Source: Mesotaenium endlicherianum (Eukaryota; Streptophyta; Zygnematophyceae; Zygnematales; Mesotaeniaceae). From it: a stretch of 64,000 bases of DNA. The stretch spans positions 1 to 64,000 of the forward strand of contig WELA01002856.1 of NCBI GenBank assembly GCA_009602735.1, written 5' to 3'. Below are positions 24,200-34,203 of the stretch, piece by piece; the stretch's first letter is position 1, and each line of letters begins with the position of its first letter. Below the pieces are notes generated by a model. The model saw nothing but the letters and a program-made list of their open reading frames with translations, was not told where the DNA came from and made no database searches. Made by a program: the position numbers and the translations under genes.

Positions 24200-25400
24200 A
24201 TGCACTGGCTGAAGACGGGAACTCACTTGGAAGTGCTATCAGTGAAGGAGAAGGACCAGGTAAGCCATCGAGCTAAATGGTTTTGCTGGAAACGCAACAA
24301 CCTCTTCAAAATTGAAGAAATTGGTCAGGAGAAGTTAGTGCCAGAACCGATCAGGAGACGAGCTCTTGTGCAGGAAATGCACGAGAACACTGGACACTAT
24401 GGTGTCAAAAAGACGTATAGTCTTTTGGAGCTGTCTTATTGGTGGAGGGGCATGAAGCAGCAGTGTGAAGATGTGATCAAGGCCTGCCAAAGCTGTGATC
24501 GCGTCAAGGCTGGTTTTACATAGCAACATCCACACTTGCAACCTTTGCCAATCATGGGCCTAGGCTACCGCTGGAGCTGCGATCTCGCAGGTGAGCTACC
24601 GCTGTCTAAGCGAGGTAACAAGTATATCATGGTCATGATTGAGCATTTCTCTAAGTGGATAGAGGTCGTGCCTCTGACTGCTAAGGAGAGTCTAGGGACC
24701 GCGGAAGCACTCCTCGATGGTGTGATTGTGCGTCATGGAGCTCCAGCAAAAGTGCTGACAGACCAAGGGTCTGAGTTCCAAGGGTCTTTTCAGAAACTCT
24801 TGGATAGATGCTTCATTGATCATCGCACTACGTCTAGAGATCATCCGCAAGCAGATGGTTTGGCAGAAAGGATGGTGCAAACCGTTAAGTCTGCTTTGCG
24901 CAAGTTTTGCCTTGAGCATGACAAGCGTGATTGGGATCTGGCCCTGCCATGGTTGGTTATGGGTTACAGATTTAGCAAGCAGGCTGCCTTGGGGAATTAC
25001 TCGCCATATCAGATACTGCTTGGCAGAAGTCCAGTAGTGCCCAGCAGCATCAAGCAGGAGATTGAACAGGTGAAAGTCCTGGACAGCCCTGATGAACCGC
25101 TAAAGGTGATGGTACGTCGTAAGGCGTTATTTGAGCGCATGATGCCGGCTGCGCTGGACAATCTGAAAATTGCGCAGAAAAGAGATACGCAGCGTTACGC
25201 CAGGACGCGAGACGGGAGCTACCGCCTGCAGATGACGCACATTCAAGAAGGAGACTTCGTCTACCGCAAGCCCCAGACCAAGACCACCATCGACACCAGT
25301 TCAAGTGCAGTGATCTTACGCGTGAAACATGCGTTTGACAATGGTGTGTTAGAACTGGAAGGTTCTGATGGTAAGACCATGAGAGACCTCGTGCAGAATT
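24200..25400 (+). pseudogene. A1 integrase
   Basis: HHCC zinc site (HENTGHYGVKKTY, CQSCDRVK) followed by a DDE core: YRWSCDLAGELP, VLTDQGSEFQGSF and DHPQADGLAERMVQ. After the core comes a C-terminal part without a chromodomain; a PHD finger stands there instead. Part of a broken element. Confidence 0.9.
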
Positions 25401-25474
25401 GCACGCTATGCCATTTGCCGAATATTGATCCTACGGTTAGGATTGCGCCCGAGGAATTGGTGCCAGCCACGCCT

Positions 25475-25603
25475 TGTGCCAGCTGCAAAGTGCTGGATGA
25501 TCAGGAAGCAATGGTAACTTGCGATAAGTGTGGTGCCCGTTGGCACACTTTCTGCATTGGCGAGGAAGAGATTATGGCAGGACGATGGGTATGTCCTGAC
25601 TGC
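25475..25603 (+). pseudogene. A1 PHD finger at the integrase C-terminus
   Basis: Complete Cys4-His-Cys3 pattern: CASC, then CDKC, then WHTFC, then WVCPDC, with the PHD Trp two residues before the seventh ligand. PHD fingers read the histone H3 tail and its methylation state. Here it occupies the place the chromodomain has in elements C, D, E, F and G, so a targeting role is inferred. It lies in frame with the integrase core and ends about 70 bases before the stop. Whether A2 has it cannot be seen, since A2 leaves the window earlier. Confidence 0.85.
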
Positions 25604-25685
25604 CTTCCTAAAACCCCTAGCCGCAGGGTTGGAAATAGCTTTCAGCAGAAAAGGCAGGGACGCCTCAGCAGCTGAAAGGGAGGGG

Positions 25686-27241
25686 TATAAGAGGAATTAA
25701 GGCAAAGCAAATATTTTCAAAATTTTCTGCTAAGTCTTAGGATGAGCAGATGGTGAGAGCTGGGTGAAGGAGAACATTGCTCTGAGTGTTGGTCATGGTT
25801 GCATGGTGTCAGGAGCCCAGGGATGGGTCAACCTTGGTGAGGCTTGTCACCGACACACGTGCGAAGGTTGATCGACCATGTTGGCCCACACGTGAGGAGG
25901 GCCACCGACACATCGACCAGGTCGAAGGCACACGTGCGGGAAGGCTACGCACGTGCCGAGGGACCGACACTGTTAGGCACGACAGCTGTCGCAAGTACTA
26001 TCCGTTTGACGGTGCCGCACGCGCAGCGCAAGCTACGGCCACCCAGGTACGAAATGTCAACGTTGACTCACCGACCACTTGATTGATTACGTCGCAGTCA
26101 GCGGTTATGTCGGCGTCAAGACCACTGGCAAGGGGTCAATGTCGATGTGCCCCACACTCAGGGATGGGGGAGGTTTTGGCAGCATAGACAGCCGCGAGGC
26201 TGGAAGCTGGGAATCAGTGATGAGTCGTCCAGCAGGTACCAAGTCAGGAATTGTGTGACTGGCAGATTAAACCAGGTCATGGCCGCATGCCAAGATTGGT
26301 TACGGCCGCCCGGTTGGAAATCTTGAGCAAGTGGCATTTGATTGTACACGCCGCTCAGGAGTTCTTAGCCATGAGCCAATTAGGCGTGACTGCCAGCTGA
26401 GAAGCTAAGCAGCCACGCGCGACAGCCACTAGGTGTGCATGCAAGCGGAGTGACTACGAGCTTGAGTTGAGCATGGCTAGGCAGAAGCGACATGCAGCTA
26501 AGCTTTGTGACTAAGCACGGCATTCTCGAAAGATGACGCTGTGTGGTGCCTGCGAAAGGCACGAATCTTGCCTGAGGCATGTCATTCACTCTCACGCACT
26601 TTTGCCAAGAAGCAGAAGGAGCAGAAGGAGCAGAAGGAAGGAGAAGAAGGGCGCAAAGAAGAAGAAGGAGTTCCCAAGGCCATTGGAGAGCCGAGGCCCC
26701 ACGCTTCTGCCGACGCTGAAGATTCTTCTCAGTGTATTATAGATAAGTTAGGATTGTAGGAGTTCCCAAGAGGGAATCTCACTGTTGAAAGTAAGAAAAC
26801 TGCAGAATAGAATCTGCTAGGAGATTAGCACAGATTCGGCCGAACGCCACAAGTGTGTGTGAAGCAGCCTTAAAATGGTGAGTTGTGTGTTAGTTTCCAA
26901 GTTCTCAGAAGTCGCATTCGCATCTCGAAGAGAGAGAGTAGTATTGGCAAATAAAGCTCTCAGTGAAGAACTGAGTGAGCCTAGCCTGACAGTGAAGAGC
27001 TGTTAAGGCGCGGTGTTGAGTGAAGAGCTTGACCCAGGCCAGCATAGACGTGTAGTTTCAAAGTTTTGTAAGCTGTGACCTTGTGAAAGTTAAGCAAAAG
27101 CCTGAAGGGCGATTTTCTTTGAATCTGACGTTGTATGTCAAGCTGCTTAGAGTGTGATTTCTGCAAACTACAATTTGCTCGCCTGTGAACCCAAGAACCT
27201 TGAGGCATAAAGCCTATGTGGAAGTAAGAGACTTCCGTCCT
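25686..27241 (+). repeat. A1 full LTR (a + b)
   Basis: About 1556 bases, starting TATAAGAGG just after a purine tract (AAAGGGAGGGG) and ending CTTCCGTCCT. It lacks the usual TG...CA ends. The first 310 bases ('a') recur at 27242-27545; the rest ('b') recurs at 9023-10267. Part 'a' holds four CACGTG palindromes. Confidence 0.8.
25856..25955. promoter_or_regulatory. Cluster of four CACGTG palindromes in the A1 LTR
   Basis: CACGTG at 25856, 25889, 25931 and 25950, all kept in the second copy at about 27416-27515. CACGTG is the G-box/E-box core bound by bZIP and bHLH factors in plants. Position in the first part of the LTR (U3 side) fits an enhancer role; this is inference. Confidence 0.5.
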
Positions 27242-27545
27242 TATGAGAGGAATTAAGGCAAGGCAAGTATTTTTAAAATCTTCTGCTAAGTCTTAGGATG
27301 AGCAGATGGTGAGAGCTGGGTGAAGGAGAACATTGCTCTGAGTGTTGGTCATGGTTGCATGGTGCAAGTTCAGGAGCCCAGGGATAGGTCAACCTTGGTA
27401 AGGCTTGTCACCGACACACGTGCAAAGGTCAATCGACCATGTTCGCCCACACGTGAGGAGGGCCACCGACACATCGATCGGGTCGAAGGCACACGTGCTG
27501 GAAGGCTACGCACGTGCCGAGGGACCGACACTGTTAGGCACGACA
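27242..27545 (+). repeat. LTR piece 'a' joined directly behind the A1 full LTR
   Basis: Begins TATGAGAGGAATTAAGG and copies the first 304 bases of the 25686 LTR. The join CTTCCGTCCT/TATGAGAGG is an LTR end abutting an LTR start. Together with the 9023 piece it accounts for nearly one complete second LTR. Confidence 0.8.
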
Positions 27546-27988
27546 TTGATTGAAGTTGGTAAAAACATTGATTTAACTTCGTGGTTTCAATCAATTGAAC
27601 TCGGATTTTCAAACCTGCTCTCGAGGTTTGAAATCCTGAGATGTATTTGAACTAGTTCTAATCCTCGAATGACCCCTCCTCGCCGATCACTCGATCGACA
27701 AGGACTGTTGGTATTAGGCAGGGGATTCAAATAAGGTTGTCCTCGTGGAGTACTTTCTGTTTTTTGGCAACGATTTCGGGACGGCAAGGAGTAGACGAAG
27801 CGCGACATCGTGTGGAGGGAATTTGACAACTCCGCTCAATCAATTTTGTGCCTGTGCACTGTCAACGCTGTTTTGTTTAGCTGTTTGAAACTTGGTCGTC
27901 TATTTTGTCTTCGTCGCTTCGATCTCGTAAAATTCCGCAATTCGCGTTGATCAATTGAGTGCCTGTGGCCACTGTAAACCGGGCCTTA
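27546..27988. mobile_element. Right part of a Harbinger-like MITE
   Basis: Ends with tggccactgtaaaccgggcc (27966-27985) followed by TTA (27986-27988); inverted match to 8610-8629. The interior from 27546 resembles 8760-9000 in the same orientation. It begins exactly where the A1 LTR piece 'a' stops. No coding capacity. Confidence 0.6.
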
Positions 27989-28111
27989 GTGTATGTAAGT
28001 CTATCAAGGGACTCAAACAACGTCAGTCTCTGGTCGACCTTGTCAATCACTTCAACTCATATGTGCACATGTCTGCACATATCTGCACATGTGTCACGAC
28101 TGCCAACCACT
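27989..28111. other. Unassigned stretch, perhaps diverged A2 LTR start
   Basis: Short stretch with repeated TGCACAT words. It sits where A2 LTR part 'a' would be, with only weak likeness to it. Confidence 0.3.
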
Positions 28112-28646
28112 GGACGGTGCCACACGCTCAACGCAAGTCACGGTCGACCAGGTACGGAAAGTCAGCATTGACTCATCGACCAAAGGACTGAGTTATCTCA
28201 GTCAGCGGTTATGTCAAAGTCGTTGTCACTGTCAAAGTGGTCACGACACGTCAAACCCCACACCCAGGGATGGATGGGGATTTGGACGAAGTAGTCAGCC
28301 GAAAAGCTAGAGGTCTGGAACCAGCAATGAGCCAGCCCAACAAGTGCCAAGAAAGGTGCTGACCAATTGGCTGCCTAAGCCAAGTACAGCGGGGTGTTGC
28401 AGAGGCGTCGTGTGCCACCTCGGCCAAGACCCTCAAGTGACTAGGCACGGCTTGAGCGTTCATCTCAAACGCTGCCAGCCGCCAGCCACATAGGCATGAT
28501 TGCCAGCTGAAAGGCTAAGCAGTCCCGCGCAACAGTCGCAAGGCATGCATGCATACTCGGTGACAACTTCAAACCTGTTTGAAGGCTGCTAGGTAAGGAC
28601 AGCATGCAAAGCTAAGCGCTGTGACTAAGCACTGGCTTTCTCGGGA
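28112..28646 (+). repeat. A2 5' LTR, first visible part
   Basis: Aligns with 9031-9555 of the A1 LTR (GACGGTGCC, CAGTCAGCGGTTATGTC, CACCCAGGGATG, GCCAGCTGA) at lower identity than the A1 LTRs share with each other. Its last five bases, CGGGA (28642-28646), are the left target duplication of element B. Confidence 0.75.
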
Positions 28647-29363
28647 TGAAAGGGGGAAGGGTGCGAGGAGTGCGCCCATACACACTCACGCACCCTCACC
28701 CGCGAGTGGAAGCGTGCACGAGGACCTTTCCTAGTTGCATACACAAGGTGGAGTGGCCTGGTGGTATGCCACCCTTGCAAGAGTTAGAGGACTACATGAG
28801 AGAGGAGTGGAAGAGAACTCACTTTAATAAGAAAAGTCGTGTACAAGATAAGAAGGTTAGACTGACTAACTAGACTAGACTTCCTCCACTTCTTTTTGCT
28901 TCCCATTTATGCCTCAATTCTACGTGTCCTCTCTAGCAAAGTACCTCCAGAACCTTCTACTATGGCTCCTTCCATGTAGGCGACCTTGCCTAGTTAGACA
29001 AGCTAGCACACTCACACACACAATCACGTTCTAGAATATTCTACTACACAATCCACTAACTCCTCACGGAGTTTCTAAAATTTCCACAATCACTTTGGCA
29101 CTCTACGTAATCATACATAATTTCTGGAACCCTCATAATTCAATGTCTTACTTTCTGGACTCCAATCGAAATTTTCGTCACTGGACCTGTCCTTGTCACT
29201 AAATTGTGACTGTGACACTAAAAACTCACCAAAAACTCCCAAAATTCATAATTTTTTGAATACTTGTCCAATGACTTGAAATACAGGCCAAAGTTCTTCT
29301 AAAATCACACTGTATGCATATAAAATGCTAGAAAGATACAAACTACACTTTGATAACCTTACA
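28647..29363 (-). repeat. B 3' LTR
   Basis: 717 bases. Matches 45534-45568 plus 60438-61142. The beginning of the LTR (plus-strand right end, CCTTACA) abuts a GAGGGGGA polypurine tract on the minus strand. Confidence 0.88.
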
Positions 29364-29780
29364 TCATCCCCCTCCTCAAGATGCGACGTCCTCGGTGCAT
29401 ACTAAGCATAAGTGACGTCATATGAGGAATCGAGCTCACATATACGCTAGATAACACACATACACATTTATTATACAAGTTGCAGGTCTTGAACAGGCTC
29501 CAGGATGATACTCATTACTCCAAACTTGCTCCACTTAGTGAAAGCTCCATCGCATACATTGGCTCCCCACATAGCGTCTCCTAACACAAGTGCATCTTCT
29601 CTTCAACTCCTTTGTCTTGGAATAGGCCAATATCTCCATAAGGGCTGTAACATACTCCCTCCATCATCTTCACATACTCCAAAGCTGGATCCAAGGCATA
29701 ATAGTCTGCCATATCGCCAAAATACTCATTCTTCGCCCCCTTGGACAAGTGGCAACTCTTCGTCACGCCATGTGGCTTAC
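29364..29780 (-). other. B internal 3' end
   Basis: Starts with the conserved CGTCGCATCTTGAGGAGGGGG-type end also seen before the E and G 3' LTRs. A 70-residue open frame at 29581-29793 (minus; HLSKGAKNEYFGDMADYYAL) is not recognised; I cannot say whether it is a remnant of B coding sequence. Confidence 0.55.
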
Positions 29781-30501
29781 TGAAATGAATCAACTTACCA
29801 AATAGGCGATTAACAATTAATAAATATCTTTATATCAGCAAGTAATCTTTATGGTAATTTCCGTTAACTGGTTAAACGGCAAATGACAACACACTAGCAG
29901 TGAATAATACTCGTAAGTCAAATGCGAGTAAACTAGCATCAATAATGCAAATCAGTAAACTCATACATAAGCAAGGTTAGAAGACAGTGCATATCAATGG
30001 TTTCTCGCCTTGGATTCAGATCGCTCTCAGTAAGCTGTACAAGAGAGTTGGCCTCGTTTCCGAATGCCAAACTCGAGAGCAATGCCTAGCATATGTACAT
30101 GGAATGAGTTGACTGTTCAACGGTCAGTGCCATGGCACCGCCTACCCGGGAGTTAACCACGCTGGTAGGACCTCGGTTAACCAAATCCACCGCCATCTCC
30201 CATCATCCCGAATCGCCATCCATCATAGGGATGTCATGTGGCCATTCATCTAGCATACCACACTTAGATGCATATCGAGGCAGTTCGCTGCTACCGAGTA
30301 CGGAAGTCAGCTGGCTGTCAAAGAATGTGTCAGCAAGCTGACTTAAGCTGACACCAGCCTGCTACTTCCGGCTGAGTCATTAAACTGATATTAAATATAA
30401 AGTCCAGCAGACTGACCATTAACTAGAGTTCAGCAGGCTGAACTTATTTCACTATATTATTTAAATGAATATCATATCAACCAATATACTGATTCATTAC
30501 A
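29781..30501 (-). repeat. F 3' LTR
   Basis: On the minus strand TGTAATGAATCAGTATATTGG...TTCATTTCA, preceded by the polypurine tract TTGGAGGGA. Same family as 45569-46293 (D). Confidence 0.9.
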
Positions 30502-30643
30502 GTCCCTCCAACTTATCATGTTGTCGCCTCGACAACACTAACACTAATAACAGCGTACTGTCCCTTCCGTCCCCAGCCTACTGCCATTAGAAGGGAGATG
30601 TCCCTGAGGCCCTATACTCAGGGGAGCCAGACCTCGTCCTGTC

Positions 30644-32248
30644 TTAGGGCCTTCTGAAGCCTGTCAGAGAGGGAGGTTCCGTGTAAGGACCCCGTGGAGA
30701 ACGCAGTAACTGGGCTGTTTCCTCCTGCACAGTTTGGAGGGAGGCAACCTTCTCCTGGGCAGCCCTCAAACTGACAGGTACGTATACCGGCATCCCAGAA
30801 GGATGTTGCATGACATGAGCCAAGGGTACATGCCCTCTCTGCGAGGGAGATGCAGGCAGGCCTCTGGCTATCTCCCGAGCAGCCCTCCTGTCTGCTCTGT
30901 CTGTCTGGGTCTCTTTGCCTGGAGATGGGGTCTGTCCTCTGGCAGTCCCCAGCCAAGTGATATCCTCCTTTTCAGCGAGTTGCTGCAGGGCCATCCCCGT
31001 CTTCTCCCTTACAGGGGATGTGGCAGGCGTCAAGATCACAGCGGGGCTAGTGTCCTCCTCCTTGCCCTCCTCCTCGTCTTCCTCTGACTCCTCCTCCTCT
31101 CCGTCCCCGAGTTCCTGTGAGACTTTTGGGGTCTCTTCTGTCAGCTGCTCCAGCTCTTCCCGAGAAAAAGAATATCCTACTGACCTTCCCCTTTTGGGTG
31201 CTGGTGGGGGCTGCAGAGCCCGGACCGCATAGAGGTCCTTTCCCCCCTGCTTACTTGCCCATTTGGCATAAGCGTGCTTCCCTTTGGAAAATGACTCTCG
31301 GGCCCTGCTTCTGTCCCCCTGCATCTCTTGGCTCATGCAGTCTCTCACTCCATCCAATCTTGGGTCCCAAGCCGCAATGTGAGGGGGCAATACTATGTTC
31401 CCCTTTAGGTCTGTCAGGAAATCCTCATCCGTCGCCCTGTCATTCTGCTGGTCCCTCATGTTGATGGTCATCCACCGCCAATCAGTGGGCTTTTGGAAGA
31501 AGGCAGGGTCTGTCCTTTTAAGAGTACAAGGGTACCAGTGCCCTGCAAAGTCTAGCTGACTCGTTTCCCTGGCCACGAATTCCCAGCTCCTCCTCTCCAC
31601 CTCGTTGTACATGGCCTTGAACCTGTTATGGGGTGTTGAGTCCTTGAAGCTGTCCGCGTCCATGGGGATCATCCTGATGATCCTATCGGCCCCCCAGATA
31701 CCAGGAATCGAGACAGCTCCTGCTTCGTTCACCTGGGCCATTGCCTTGGCCTCTCCGATTGTATATCCTACCATCCTGGCGTAATTGTGGTAGAGGAGGA
31801 GCCCTGTGCTGACCTCTATATACTTGTCAAAGTTTTCGGATGTCTCCTCTTCCTTCTGGAGGATTTCCTTCTGCGACTCACTGCGACTTCTCTGGGCAAA
31901 CTTAAAGGCCTCCTCCAGTAGATCAAAGCCCTTGCCCAACACTGTGTAGCGGTAGCTGCTGATTCTCCTCTGTTCTTCTTCTTCAGCCTGCTGCTTTCGC
32001 TTCTCCTCAGCTTGCCTCTCCTCCTCTGCTTTCTTGGCCTCCTCTGCAGCTTTTCTGTCCATTTCTTCCTGCCTCAGTCTGGCCTGTTCCTCCTCCTCCC
32101 TCTTCTTCTGTGCCTCCCGCTGTTGTTGGAGTCGTTGTGATTCCCGAGCGGTGATGGAAGATGATTCGATGTCTCCACGGAATTGCAAGTATTCTGCATG
32201 TGCCTCTTCCGCCCTTCTCTTCCTGTTGAGTTCCGACTTTTGAGTCAT
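30644..32248 (-). CDS. F extra ORF behind the chromodomain, function unknown
   Basis: 534 residues from the ATG at 32248, chosen because the D copy starts at the equivalent ATG (MTQKSEL). Residues about 10-95 are a highly charged coiled coil (REAQKKREEEEQARLRQEE). A folded-looking middle follows with YTVLGKGFDLLEEAFKFAQ, YARMVGYTIGEAKAMAQV, FAGHWYPC, PTDWRWMTINMRD and LPPHIAAWDPRLDGVRDCM, then an acidic patch (EEEESEEDEEEGKEED) and a polar tail. No signal peptide, membrane segment, zinc site or enzyme motif is visible, so it is not a recognisable envelope protein. It is open over its full length here, while other genes of F are broken. It lies about 250 bases after pol and 140 before the LTR. 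Family unknown. Confidence 0.7.
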   Translation of the reverse strand: MTQKSELNRKRRAEEAHAEYLQFRGDIESSSITARESQRLQQQREAQKKREEEEQARLRQEEMDRKAAEEAKKAEEERQAEEKRKQQAEEEEQRRISSYRYTVLGKGFDLLEEAFKFAQRSRSESQKEILQKEEETSENFDKYIEVSTGLLLYHNYARMVGYTIGEAKAMAQVNEAGAVSIPGIWGADRIIRMIPMDADSFKDSTPHNRFKAMYNEVERRSWEFVARETSQLDFAGHWYPCTLKRTDPAFFQKPTDWRWMTINMRDQQNDRATDEDFLTDLKGNIVLPPHIAAWDPRLDGVRDCMSQEMQGDRSRARESFSKGKHAYAKWASKQGGKDLYAVRALQPPPAPKRGRSVGYSFSREELEQLTEETPKVSQELGDGEEEESEEDEEEGKEEDTSPAVILTPATSPVREKTGMALQQLAEKEDITWLGTARGQTPSPGKETQTDRADRRAAREIARGLPASPSQRGHVPLAHVMQHPSGMPVYVPVSLRAAQEKVASLQTVQEETAQLLRSPRGPYTEPPSLTGFRRP

Positions 32249-32500
32249 CCTGCTCAATCATAAACACAATGCAGTCAGTGAAGTCATGATATTATGCCGC
32301 TACTGAGTGCCCTTGATAAAGAGGAACGTGATCGGGAGAGTTCCTAGTGTGGAATACCTGGTGTGAGTGAATATAAGGGAAAATTGAGTTAGAGAGCAAA
32401 TGAGTGTGAGCGCAGGTTGAGTGTGTGATATGGTGATCAGAGAATACCACTCCCTCCTTAATTTTAAAGGTGGGCTGCCTGCCACAACTATCACTAACTG

Positions 32501-34203
32501 TCACATCCCCCTCCAATTTATGTGGAGACAGGACCGCCTGTCACCTTCCCGTGTCAACTGAAATGACTGGTAGGGAGGTGCCCCAGCCGCCCGAAGGTGG
32601 AACCGTTTCAACGCCCCTTTGGCATTGGTCAGCTGATCTTTAAATTCCCAAGTGTCCCCAGAGGCATCGTAACCCTTCCATCGGATGAGGTACTTCATGA
32701 CATATTTAGACAATCGACGGACCGAGCGAGCGTCTAAAATCTCATTGACCTCATATTCCTCAGGGTCGCCGTCCCGGACAGCGGGGACCGGTCCCGGTTG
32801 GACAGGTAACCGACCTGTGAACAGTGTATCACCTTTGGTGTATGGTTCCAGGNGTATCACCTTTGGTGTATGGTTCCAGGAAAGAGACATTAAAGACCGG
32901 GTGACCCTTGTAGTCCGCTGACATGTTCAGTTTGTAAGCATTCTGACTGACACGACGTACCACCGAATATGGACCGACCCAGACAGGGCCAAGCTTTTTC
33001 TTGACCACACCAGGGAGGTACAGGCGCTGAGAATGCAGTTTGACTAAATCGCCCTTAGAAAATGTCAGCTCCCAACGATGTTGATTATTGTGGGGTCTCT
33101 TGGACTTTGTGCAGGTTTTGTTGGACTTCTGACAGGGTCTCAGCAAACTCCTGAGTTAACTAGAGGGAGACCGGGTTGTCAATCGCTTCCGGGTCAGTTA
33201 AAGATTCCCCCAGTATATCTAAAGGAGACTCAGGGGCTCTACCCAGGCTGAGTTCAAAAGGAGTCTTGCCCGTTGACGCGTGCACCGCACTGTTGACCGA
33301 AAACTGAATTTGAGGCAACAGGTCATCCCAATTATCTTGTTTTTGGTTAATATATGCTCTCAGCACCTCCTGCAGAACTCGATTAGTTCTTTCAGTCTGC
33401 CCATCAGTCTGAGGGTGGTTTGATGTGCTGAGCAGCTGTTCGACTCCCATTAACCCCATTAAAGCTCTCCAGAACTTTGAGGTGAATTTTAAGTCTATGT
33501 CTGAGATGATATTAGAGGGTAGCCCATGTTGGCATACTACATGGTTGTAGAACTGTCTTGCTGTTTCGAGTGCAGTCACTTTGACAGTTGTGGGGATAAA
33601 AATGACCATTTTTGTCAGTTTATCCACGACTACCAGTATTGAATCATGCCCATTGGCAGTTCTTGGTAGTGAGACCACCCAGTCCATGGATATAGTTTCC
33701 CAACGTCCAGCTGGGATGGGCAGTGGTTGCAAGAGACCTCCGGGTGGTGTGTGCCGAGACTTATTTCTCTGACACTGGTCACAGGACTTGACATATTTCA
33801 AGACCTCCCGGGGTAACCCCTCCCAATGATAATGTTTTGCCAGTTTGCCAACAGTTTTGGCCTGCCCCAAATGTCCACCCAGGAGACTGTCATGAGCTTG
33901 ACTCAGTAAGAGAGACCTTATTTCCAAATTATTAGGAATGACCAGCTTCAGCCTGCCTGAAGTGGTTTCAGTCACCCAAACTCCTCCCTTGAGCTTATAC
34001 CTGAGTGCGGTAGCACGACACATACCAGTAGTGGGGCTGGGCTCAAATGTTGGGTCAGAAAGGTAGGCTTTCCTAAGATGTTCAAGGAAGAACTTTTTCA
34101 CCTTTAGTGAAGTGAGTGCACACAGGACTTTACCTACAGCATGCTGACTAAAGTTCCTTCCTTGCAAGTCAGGTCTTCTAGAGAGTGCATCAGCAGGATT
34201 CAC
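32501..34203 (-). pseudogene. F integrase and chromodomain
   Basis: Integrase: CDQCQRNKSRHTPPG zinc half, WETISMDWVVSLPR and ASTGKTPFELSLG, with NHPQTDGQTERTNRVLQ. Chromodomain near 32640-32760 (EYEVNEILDARSVRRLSK, YLIRWKGYDASGDTWEF). A single N with a flanking duplication lies at 32853. Part of a broken element. Confidence 0.85.

Larger units (their letters stand above)
9023..27545 (+). mobile_element. Ty3/gypsy element A1 with DNA methyltransferase and PHD finger (holds element C)
   Basis: Order of parts: LTR piece 'b' (9023-10267), leader, [element C insertion], gag with two zinc knuckles, protease, cytosine-5 methyltransferase, a long linker, reverse transcriptase, RNase H, integrase, PHD finger, a purine-rich tract, a full LTR (25686-27241), and LTR piece 'a' (27242-27545). 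Without C it is about 11.8 kb. It is broken, with about half a dozen breaks. The LTR b pieces differ by about 3% by hand count, so it is fairly young. A second copy, A2, begins near 28.1 kb. Confidence 0.85.
8625..27970. other. A1 block bracketed by two MITE pieces
   Basis: The outer ends of both MITE pieces face outward with TTA flanks, and the whole of A1 lies between them. The inner parts of the pieces are alike, so they are not two halves of one copy. Confidence 0.5.

Noticed and set aside
25400-25675. Chromodomain at the end of the A1 integrase
   Set aside because: None of the EYEVE or WKGY blocks seen in C, D, E, F and G occurs; the Cys/His pattern is a PHD finger.
28076-28095. TGCACAT word repeats as a possible regulatory array or CRISPR-like repeat
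   Set aside because: Only a few irregular copies, no spacer structure; probably diverged LTR sequence.
30644-32248. Reading the extra ORF of F as an envelope gene
   Set aside because: No signal peptide, membrane anchor or cleavage site is visible; the position alone is not evidence.
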